A stretch of DNA of 12,201 bases from Pseudomonadota bacterium (GTDB lineage: Bacteria; Pseudomonadota; Gammaproteobacteria; Xanthomonadales; Xanthomonadaceae), in NCBI GenBank assembly GCA_023430045.1, contig JAEZCF010000171.1:1-12201 (forward strand), written 5' to 3'. The position numbers and the translations under genes are program-made. Each line of letters begins with the position of its first letter. Positions within the stretch are counted from its first letter, which is position 1. This document shows positions 7,005-12,201 of this stretch, one piece after another. The notes beneath the pieces were generated by a model. It was not told the DNA's origin. It saw only the letters and a program-made list of their open reading frames with translations, and made no database searches.

Positions 7005-8724
7005 TTGGGGTCTCCTGGCGTGCATGGGCGGGGTTGCCTTCCAGCATGGTGCTGTTGGCGGTATTGGGCGGCACCAGCGGCCATACGTTCGCGCGTGCAT
7101 CGATGGCCACGTGCAGCAGGGCCGGACCGGGCTCGGCCAGCAGTGCGGCCAGGCCACCCTCGACGTCATCACGCGCATCGATGCGCGTGGCCGCGATGCC
7201 GAATACCTTGGCCAGGGCGACGAAGTCCGGATTGTCGGACAGGTCGATCTCGCTGTAACGCTCGGCGAAGAACAGTTCCTGCCATTGCCTGACCATGCCC
7301 AGCGAACTGTTGTCCAGCAGGATGATCTTCACCGGCAGGCGGCAACGCGCGATGGTGGCCAGCTCCTGAACGTTCATCATGAAGCTGCCATCGCCGGACA
7401 CCAGCACCACCGTGCGCTCGGGGCAGGCGAACTGCGCGCCCATCGCTGCCGGCAGCCCGAACCCCATCGTGCCCAGGGCACCGCTGGTCAGATGGTTGCG
7501 CGGGTGATTGAAGCGGCAGTGCTGCGCCACCCACATCTGGTGCTGGCCAACGTCACAGGCGATCACCGCGTCGGCCGGCGCCAGCTCGCTCATGCGCTTA
7601 AGCAGCGCCGGGGCGTAGATTTGCTGGCCGGGAGCGTCGTAGCGCGCGGCGAAACGGTCGCGATGCTGCGCACAGCGCCTGCGCCATGCGTCCTGGTGAG
7701 CCCCGGGGGAGGGGAAGGCCGCACGCAGGGCACGGATGGCGTGGCCGACGTTGCCAGGCACGGCGACATCGGCACTGCGCAGCTTGGAGATCTCGTACGC
7801 ATCGGCATCGATGTGGACGACGCGGGCAAACGGCGCGAACTCGGCCAGCTTGCCGGTGGCGCGGTCATCGAAGCGTGCGCCCAGCACCAGCAGCAGATCG
7901 CTCTCCTGCACGGCCATGTTCGCCGCACGGGTGCCGTGCATGCCCAGCATGCCCAGCGACTGCGGGTGCTGCGGCGGCAGCGCGCCCAGCCCACGCAGGG
8001 TCATCACGGTGGGGATGGCGCTGGCTTCGACGAAGTCGCGCAGGTCCTGCACGGCATCACCCAGCGCGATGCCACCGCCTGCGTACACCACCGGTTTTTC
8101 GGCTGCCGCCAGTGCGGCGATGGCTTCGGCGATTGCCGCACTGGCGGCTGCCGCAGGCGGTTCCACGCTGGCCGGTACGTGCGCCGGCAGGTGGCTGGCG
8201 TCGGCGAGCTGCACGTCCTTGGGCAGATCGATCAGCACCGGGCCGGGACGGCCCTCGCGGGCGACGCGGAAGGCATCGGCCACCACGCGTGGCAGATCAT
8301 CGACACTGCGCACCAGCCAGCTGTGCTTGACGATCGGCATGGTCAGGCCGAACACATCCAGTTCCTGGAAGGCATCGGTGCCCAGCAGCGGTGTGGCGAC
8401 CTGGCCGGTGATGCAGACCATCGGCACCGAATCGAGCATGGCATCGGCGATGCCCGTGACCAGGTTGGAGGCGCCCGGCCCGGACGTCGCCACGCAGACG
8501 CCGACCTGGCCACTGGCGCGCGCAAAGCCATTGGCGGCCAAGGCCGCGCCCTGCTCATGTCGCACCAGGATGTGCTTCAGCGAAGAATCCACCAGCGCGT
8601 CGTAGAACGGCATGATGGTGCCGCCGGGGTAGCCGAACAGCGTGCGGACGCCTTCGGCCTCCAGCGCCTGGGTCAGCCAGCGCGCACCGTTGGACGGTGT
8701 GCTGCGGTGTGTGGAAGAGTTCAT
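6988..8724 (-). CDS. ilvG: Acetolactate synthase large subunit IlvG (AHAS II type)
   Basis: The 578-residue catalytic subunit of thiamine-diphosphate-dependent acetohydroxyacid synthase makes 2-acetolactate (valine, leucine) and 2-aceto-2-hydroxybutanoate (isoleucine). The ThDP-activating glutamate is Glu57 in VRHEQGAA. The motif SGPGASNLVTGIADA, the FAD/central domain (VVYAGGGIALGDA, LGARFDDRATGKL), and the C-terminal ThDP-Mg site GDGSF (444-448) with Asn472 in LLDNSSLGMVRQWQ are all present. The gene is full length and unbroken, unlike the frameshifted ilvG of E. coli K-12. The ATG at 8724 has AAGG 6 nt upstream and lies 37 nt after ilvC. The assignment to the IlvG class rests on the paired IlvM and the operon context. 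Confidence 0.96.
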   Translation of the reverse strand: MNSSTHRSTPSNGARWLTQALEAEGVRTLFGYPGGTIMPFYDALVDSSLKHILVRHEQGAALAANGFARASGQVGVCVATSGPGASNLVTGIADAMLDSVPMVCITGQVATPLLGTDAFQELDVFGLTMPIVKHSWLVRSVDDLPRVVADAFRVAREGRPGPVLIDLPKDVQLADASHLPAHVPASVEPPAAAASAAIAEAIAALAAAEKPVVYAGGGIALGDAVQDLRDFVEASAIPTVMTLRGLGALPPQHPQSLGMLGMHGTRAANMAVQESDLLLVLGARFDDRATGKLAEFAPFARVVHIDADAYEISKLRSADVAVPGNVGHAIRALRAAFPSPGAHQDAWRRRCAQHRDRFAARYDAPGQQIYAPALLKRMSELAPADAVIACDVGQHQMWVAQHCRFNHPRNHLTSGALGTMGFGLPAAMGAQFACPERTVVLVSGDGSFMMNVQELATIARCRLPVKIILLDNSSLGMVRQWQELFFAERYSEIDLSDNPDFVALAKVFGIAATRIDARDDVEGGLAALLAEPGPALLHVAIDARANVWPLVPPNTANSTMLEGNPAHARQETPNAIPA

Positions 8725-8761
8725 GGGGAACCTTGCAGAGCGGGTGGGGGAGGCCGCGCGG

Positions 8762-9736
8762 TTACGCGGCCTGTCCTTGCAGCCAGACCATCTTGGCGCG
8801 CAGTTCCCGGCCTACCTTTTCGATCGGATGCTCCAGGTCGGCCTGCTTGAACCGGTTGTAGTTCGGCAGGCCCGCTTCATACTCGGCCACCCAGTTCTTC
8901 GTGAAGGTGCCGTCCTGGATATCCTTCAATACGTCCTTCATGCGCTCCTTGGTGCCGGCATCGATCACCCGCGGGCCACTGACGTAGTCGCCGTACTGCG
9001 CGGTTTCGGAGATGAACTCCAGCATGCGCGAGATACCCCCTTCGTAGAACAGGTCGACGATCAGCTTCAGTTCGTGCAGCACTTCGTAATAGGCGATTTC
9101 CGGCTGGTAGCCGGCTTCAACCAGGGTCTCGAAACCTGCCTGCACCAGCGCCGAAGCGCCGCCGCACAGCACCGCCTGCTCACCGAACAGATCGGTTTCG
9201 GTTTCTTCCTTGAAAGTGGTCTTGATCAGGTTGGCGCGGGCGCCGCCCAGGCCGGTGGCATAGGCCAGTGCATATTCGGCAGCCTTGCCGCTCCTGTCCT
9301 GGTAGACCGCCCAGATGCACGGCACGCCGCGACCGATTTCATACTCGCGACGGACCAGCGCACCCGGACCCTTCGGTGCGACCAGCACCACGTCCAGGTC
9401 TTCGCGCGGCCTGATCATGTCGAAGTGCACGTTCAGACCATGCGCGAACAGCAGCACGGCGCCCTGTTTCATGTTCGGCGCCAGCACCTCGTCGTACAGC
9501 TTCTTCTGCACCATGTCCGGCGTCAGCACGGCAACCAGATCGGCATCCTTCACGGCATCGGCCGGTGCCTTGACGACGAAGCCATCGGCCTGCGCCTTGA
9601 CCTCGGTGGGGCCGCCCGGGCGCAGGCCTACCACCACATCGAAGCCGGATTCGCGCAGGTTCAGCGCATGCGCTCGGCCCTGGCTGCCGTAGCCGATGAC
9701 AGCGATCTTGGTCTGGGGCAGGTCGTTGGTGCTCAT
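8762..9736 (-). CDS. ilvC: Ketol-acid reductoisomerase IlvC (class I, short)
   Basis: The 324-residue enzyme isomerises and reduces acetohydroxyacids to dihydroxyacids using NAD(P)H and Mg2+. The Rossmann motif is GYGSQG (15-20); the metal ligands expected for class I are Asp182 and Glu186 (ETETDLFGEQ) and Glu218 and Glu222 (YYEVLHELKL). The knotted C-terminal domain is complete. Three oddities are visible. The N-terminus lacks about 15 residues that most class I enzymes have before the Rossmann strand. GSQGRAHA has Arg where most have His. The cofactor loop GLRPGGPTE lacks the usual serines and has an acidic last position. The ATG at 9736 has an SD (AAGGA, about 9 nt away) and begins where homology begins. 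It is the first structural gene after the attenuator. Confidence 0.97.
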   Translation of the reverse strand: MSTNDLPQTKIAVIGYGSQGRAHALNLRESGFDVVVGLRPGGPTEVKAQADGFVVKAPADAVKDADLVAVLTPDMVQKKLYDEVLAPNMKQGAVLLFAHGLNVHFDMIRPREDLDVVLVAPKGPGALVRREYEIGRGVPCIWAVYQDRSGKAAEYALAYATGLGGARANLIKTTFKEETETDLFGEQAVLCGGASALVQAGFETLVEAGYQPEIAYYEVLHELKLIVDLFYEGGISRMLEFISETAQYGDYVSGPRVIDAGTKERMKDVLKDIQDGTFTKNWVAEYEAGLPNYNRFKQADLEHPIEKVGRELRAKMVWLQGQAA

Positions 9737-9793
9737 CGTGGTGGTTCCTTGCAGGGAGTAGGGTGGGGAAGGACGTACATGGCTTCTGAAACG

Positions 9794-9823
9794 AAAAAAC
9801 CCGCGCCGGGGCCGGTGCGGGTT
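9794..9823 (-). terminator. Attenuator terminator upstream of ilvC
   Basis: On the minus strand the arms AACCCGC (9817-9823) and GCGGGTT (9798-9804) form a perfect 7-bp G+C-rich stem, extended after one mismatch by a few more G-C pairs, and run directly into a six-T tract (9794-9799). This is a textbook intrinsic terminator 58 nt before the ilvC start. Its 5' arm (9814-9821, CCCGCACC) can alternatively pair with GGAGCGGG at 9869-9876 in seven of eight positions, giving a mutually exclusive antiterminator. No T-tract follows on the plus strand, so it is directional. Confidence 0.92.
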
Positions 9824-9852
9824 CTGATCGAGTTCCTGTGTGTTCCTGTTGC

Positions 9853-9981
9853 TTACACGCTGGCTCGTCCCGCTCCTGTGGGCTGGGTAATAAGTACGAG
9901 TACGAGAAGCGAACGCAGCGAGGCGGCGCCGATGGCGGCGGGCTCGAAGTTCGTCGGCGAGGGCGTGTGGCGCTGCAACAT
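9853..9981 (-). CDS. Leader peptide of the ilv-leu attenuator
   Basis: A 42-codon frame starts at the ATG at 9981 and ends at TAA 9853-9855. Residues 21-34 read SLRSLLVLVLITQP, with seven consecutive branched-chain codons (Leu25 to Ile31, 9889-9909). An upstream in-frame TGA and the absence of another ATG in between fix this as the only ATG start; there is no good SD. The control run overlaps RNA segment 1 (9906-9913), which can pair with segment 2 (9869-9876); segment 2 also pairs with segment 3 (9814-9821) to form the antiterminator. Stalling for charged Leu, Val or Ile tRNA would free segment 2 and allow read-through into ilvC, while a ribosome that reaches the stop codon would cover it. 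This follows the classic ilv/leu attenuation model. The run uses CTT, CTC, GTA and ATT, codons that are uncommon in the genes around it. Confidence 0.87.
   Translation of the reverse strand: MLQRHTPSPTNFEPAAIGAASLRSLLVLVLITQPTGAGRASV
9859..9913 (-). promoter_or_regulatory. Competing RNA segments 1 and 2 of the attenuator
   Basis: TTCGCTTC (9906-9913) can pair with GGAGCGGG (9869-9876) over eight positions, three of them G-U. A second possible stem pairs CTCGT in the control codons with ACGAG at 9864-9868. These stems are mutually exclusive with the 2:3 antiterminator. The pairing was worked out by eye; no folding energy was calculated. Confidence 0.65.
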
Positions 9982-9988
9982 GGGTCCG

Positions 9989-10018
9989 AGGAAAACATGC
10001 AGGTCTGCAGCGTGTCAA
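9989..10018 (-). promoter_or_regulatory. Candidate sigma-70 promoter of the ilv-leu operon
   Basis: A perfect -35 hexamer TTGACA lies at 10013-10018. At the expected 17-18 nt spacing the -10 region is only TTTTCC or TTTCCT, a poor match. If used, transcription would begin about 9982-9985, at or within a few bases of the leader-peptide ATG, making the leader mRNA leaderless or nearly so. The exact -35 and the position relative to the leader support it; the weak -10 limits confidence. Confidence 0.42.
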
Positions 10019-10275
10019 CCCTGCGCGCGCAATGTGGGAAGGTTACCCGTGAATCCATGCGGAATGCCTGCGGTACAGGCATCGTTGCTGCTGAAACCAC
10101 TTCGCCGAACCGGGGGATGATCGACCATCCGTGCCGATCGCGCTTACTCCGGGGTGTCGCATCGCATGGAAGCGTGCCGTTGCATGAGGGTCTTCCGGAC
10201 ATGACCAATGCCGGATACCCAACGCGCGCGATACAGGCGACCATCGGCATATTCACCGCATATGGAAAACCCGAC
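10019..10275. promoter_or_regulatory. Divergent intergenic region with two dyads
   Basis: This 257-bp stretch separates the operon promoter from the exported hydrolase gene. I see no convincing gene in it. Two operator-like symmetries stand out: ATGCCTG-N5-CAGGCAT (10064-10082, perfect arms) and the 16-bp near-palindrome GGATGATCGACCATCC (10115-10130, seven of eight pairs symmetric). No convincing -35/-10 pair for the plus-strand gene was found by eye. The frame of the plus-strand gene is open through this region, so a longer N-terminus (ATG at 10201) cannot be excluded. Confidence 0.5.
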
Positions 10276-11994
10276 GTGACCCGACGCCTCGCGTGTTGCC
10301 TGCTTGCCACCGCCCTGTTCACGGCCCTGCCGAGCGCGGCCCTTGCTGCCGATCGAATCACGGGGCACACCTTTGCAACGCGCTCGGAAGTGATCGCCCC
10401 GCATGCCATGGCGGCCACGTCGCAACCCCTGGCCACCCAGATCGCGCTGGACGTCATGAAAAATGGCGGCAGTGCGGTGGATGCCGCAATCGCCGCCAAC
10501 GCCGCGCTCGGGCTGATGGAGCCTACGGGCAACGGCATCGGCGGCGACCTGTTCGCCATCGTCTGGGATCCGAAGACACAGAAGCTGCATGGCTACAACG
10601 GCTCCGGGCGCTCGCCACGCTCGCTCACCCTGGCCGAGTTCCAGCGGCGCGGCCTGAAGGAGATTCCGGCGACCGGGCCGTTGCCGGTGTCGGTGCCGGG
10701 CGCTGTCGATGGCTGGTTCGCGCTGCACGAGCGCTTCGGCCGCAGGCCCATGGCGGAGAACCTGGCGCCAGCGGTCCGTTATGCGCGCGAAGGCCATCCG
10801 GTGGCCGAGGTCATCGCCTATTACTGGGATCGCTCCGTGCCGCGCCTGTCGCAGTATCCCGGCTTCACCGAACAGTTCACCATCGATGGCCATGCCCCGC
10901 GCAAGGGTGAGCTGTGGAAGAACCCCAACCTGGCCAGCACCCTGGAGAAGATCGGCGAAGGGGGGCGGGATGCCTTCTACAAGGGTGACATCGCCCGCAC
11001 CATCGGCGATTACTTCAAGGCCAATGGCGGCTATCTGAGCTATGACGACATGGCCAGCCACCACGGCGAATGGGTGGAACCGGTGAGCAGCAACTACCGC
11101 GGGTTCGACGTGTGGGAACTGCCCCCCAACAGCCAGGGCATTGCCGCGCTGCAGATACTCAACATCCTGGAAGGCTACGATTTCTCGAAGATTCCATTCG
11201 GCTCGCCGGAGCACGTGCATCTGTTCGTTGAAGCCAAGAAACTGGCCTTCGCCGATCGTGCGCGCTTCTACGCCGACATGGCGTTCCAGCCGGCACCGGT
11301 GCAGAAGCTGGTTTCCAAGGAATACGCGGCGCAACGGCGTGCCTTGATCTCGATTGAGAAGGCGTTGAAGGAAGTGCAGCCAGGCACGCCGAAGCAACTG
11401 GAGGAAGGCGACACCATCTACATGACCGTGGCCGATGCCGAGGGCATGATGGTTTCGCTGATCCAGTCCAACTACCGCGGCATGGGTAGTGGCATGGCAC
11501 CGCCGGGGCTGGGCTTCATCCTGCAGGACCGCGGCGAGATGTTCGTGCTGCAGAAGGACCATCCGAACGGCTACGCGCCGGGCAAGCGCCCGTTCCAGAC
11601 CATCATCCCGGGCTTCATCACCCGTAATGGCAAGCCATACGCCAGCTTCGGCGTGATGGGCGGTGCGATGCAGCCGCAGGGGCACGCGCAGATCGTGATG
11701 AACCTGGTGGACTTCGGCATGAACCTGCAGGAAGCCGGCGACGCGCCGCGCATCCAGCACGAAGGATCCACCGAGCCGACCGGGCAGGCCACGGCGATGA
11801 GTGATGGCGGTGAGGTGAACCTGGAAACTGGATTCGCCTACGAAACCATCCGCGCGCTGATGCGCAAGGGCCACCGGGTGGTGTTCGCGGACGGGCCGTA
11901 TGGTGGCTACCAGGCGATCTTGCGGGATCCGGAGACGGGCGTGTATTACGGCGCTTCGGAAAGCCGCAAGGATGGTCAGGCGGCGGGCTACTGA
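10276..11994 (+). CDS. ggt: Exported gamma-glutamyltransferase-family Ntn-hydrolase
   Basis: The predicted 572-residue protein is a self-cleaving hydrolase of the gamma-glutamyltranspeptidase family, probably periplasmic. From the GTG at 10276 it has a signal peptide (RR, hydrophobic core, cleavage likely at AALA/ADR near residue 24). The large-subunit blocks GGSAVDAA and MEPTGNGIGGD follow. Maturation should occur before Thr380 in EEGDTIYMTVAD, the predicted nucleophile. KRPFQTIIPGF and GGAMQPQGH are in the small subunit. The canonical substrate residues differ: the Ser462-Ser463 pair of E. coli GGT is Gln441-Thr442 here, and the NNQMDDF motif is replaced by QDRGEMF. So the symbol is a family label only, and another amide substrate is possible. 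An ATG at 10201 would add 25 residues before the signal peptide and is less likely. It is divergent from the ilv-leu operon, with no metabolic link visible. Confidence 0.88.
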   Translation: MTRRLACCLLATALFTALPSAALAADRITGHTFATRSEVIAPHAMAATSQPLATQIALDVMKNGGSAVDAAIAANAALGLMEPTGNGIGGDLFAIVWDPKTQKLHGYNGSGRSPRSLTLAEFQRRGLKEIPATGPLPVSVPGAVDGWFALHERFGRRPMAENLAPAVRYAREGHPVAEVIAYYWDRSVPRLSQYPGFTEQFTIDGHAPRKGELWKNPNLASTLEKIGEGGRDAFYKGDIARTIGDYFKANGGYLSYDDMASHHGEWVEPVSSNYRGFDVWELPPNSQGIAALQILNILEGYDFSKIPFGSPEHVHLFVEAKKLAFADRARFYADMAFQPAPVQKLVSKEYAAQRRALISIEKALKEVQPGTPKQLEEGDTIYMTVADAEGMMVSLIQSNYRGMGSGMAPPGLGFILQDRGEMFVLQKDHPNGYAPGKRPFQTIIPGFITRNGKPYASFGVMGGAMQPQGHAQIVMNLVDFGMNLQEAGDAPRIQHEGSTEPTGQATAMSDGGEVNLETGFAYETIRALMRKGHRVVFADGPYGGYQAILRDPETGVYYGASESRKDGQAAGY

Positions 11995-12201
11995 GGACCG
12001 GCGAACGGCCAGGCCCCTCGTGGCTGGCGTGATCTGGTCTGGCCGGGCGGTGGGGCTGGGTGGGGGACGGCAGGAGCCGCTCCTGCGGGCCTTGTTTCGC
12101 GCTTGCTTGTGTGCGCTGTCCTGCGCACACGGCAAGACCGGGGTTGGGCTCCTGCCCAACCCATCGGACGCATGCGTCCGACCCATGGCGCTCAACACCC
12201 C
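11995..12201. other. Non-coding stretch with four clustered hairpins
   Basis: No gene is seen after the hydrolase stop up to the window edge. Within 112 bp there are four inverted repeats: GCAGGAG/CTCCTGC (12070-12086), GTGTGCGC/GCGCACAC (12109-12130), GGGTTGGGC/GCCCAACCC (12141-12162) and the 18-bp palindrome TCGGACGCATGCGTCCGA (12164-12181). None has a T-tract. They could be REP-like elements or RNA 3'-end structures; one or more may serve as the transcript end of the upstream gene. Confidence 0.6.
12141..12162 (+). terminator. Strong hairpin downstream of the hydrolase gene
   Basis: A perfect 9-bp stem (GGGTTGGGC/GCCCAACCC) with a TCCT tetraloop lies 147 nt past the stop codon. It is the most stable-looking of the cluster. 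Without a T-run it is at best a non-canonical terminator or 3' stabiliser, and it may belong to a repeat family instead. Confidence 0.3.

Noticed and set aside
6886..8850. A 654-codon plus-strand frame opposite ilvM and ilvG
   Set aside because: It is a shadow of ilvG, with no domain recognisable and typical antisense composition.
9798..9823. The ilvC attenuator hairpin as a bidirectional terminator
   Set aside because: On the plus strand the stem is followed by CTGATCG, without a T-tract, and there is no plus-strand gene upstream that would need it.
9834..9863. Direct repeat of ACAGGAAC-type sequence between the leader stop and the terminator as a second RBS or leader
   Set aside because: The short repeated CACAGGAAC motif has no suitable start codon following it before the terminator, so no second leader ORF is supported.
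8642..10120. A 492-codon plus-strand frame opposite ilvC and the leader
   Set aside because: It runs through ilvC, the attenuator and the promoter region in antisense and has no recognisable protein motif.
9838..10275. Longer starts for the exported hydrolase, including the ATG at 10201
   Set aside because: They would put 25 or more residues before an otherwise ideal signal peptide, and the earliest ones would run through the attenuator. 10201 remains a minor alternative.
10144..12198. A 684-codon minus-strand frame opposite the exported hydrolase
   Set aside because: The sense strand encodes a full GGT-family protein with a signal peptide and catalytic motifs; the antisense frame is a shadow.

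Overview
The window looks like chromosomal DNA from a G+C-rich gammaproteobacterium of the Xanthomonadales, most probably Stenotrophomonas or a close relative of Xanthomonas. The grounds are the very high G+C content, the gene order, the short class I ketol-acid reductoisomerase beginning almost directly at its Rossmann fold, and a hexamer satellite at the left edge. The genus is inferred from recollection of related genomes and was not checked by any search.

Most of the window (about 90 to 10018, minus strand) is one compact branched-chain amino acid operon. In transcription order it reads: promoter-like TTGACA (10013-10018), leader peptide (9853-9981), intrinsic terminator/attenuator (9794-9823), ilvC, ilvG, ilvM, an ACT-less threonine dehydratase (ilvA), leuA, a SAM-dependent methyltransferase, leuC, leuD and leuB. 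Junctions are tight: ilvG/ilvM overlap 17 nt, ilvA/leuA share GTGA, leuC/leuD share one base and leuD/leuB overlap 11 nt. The longest gaps are 96 nt (ilvM to ilvA, which holds a possible 37-codon ORF and a hairpin), 60 nt (methyltransferase to leuC) and 37 nt (ilvC to ilvG).

The enzymes cover threonine to 2-oxobutanoate (IlvA), acetohydroxyacid synthesis (IlvG with IlvM), reductoisomerisation (IlvC), and the whole leucine branch from 2-oxoisovalerate to 2-oxoisocaproate (LeuA, LeuCD, LeuB). Only the dihydroxyacid dehydratase (IlvD) and the transaminase (IlvE) of the common pathway are absent. The leader peptide has an uninterrupted Leu-Leu-Val-Leu-Val-Leu-Ile run, and the RNA after it can form either an antiterminator or a terminator. 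Ribosome-mediated attenuation by all three amino acids is therefore strongly supported by the sequence.

Divergent to the operon on the plus strand (10276-11994) is an exported Ntn-hydrolase of the gamma-glutamyltransferase family whose substrate-pocket residues differ from canonical GGT. The roughly 260 bp between the two promoter regions has two operator-like dyads. Downstream of this gene (11995-12201) there is no gene but a tight cluster of four hairpins. The left edge (1-60) is a hexanucleotide tandem array just past leuB.

The most interesting points are the attenuator with a tandem-duplicated, rare-codon control run and a possibly leaderless start; the methyltransferase embedded between leuA and leuC; the threonine dehydratase that has a basic, proline-rich tail in place of its regulatory domain; and the atypical cofactor loop of IlvC.
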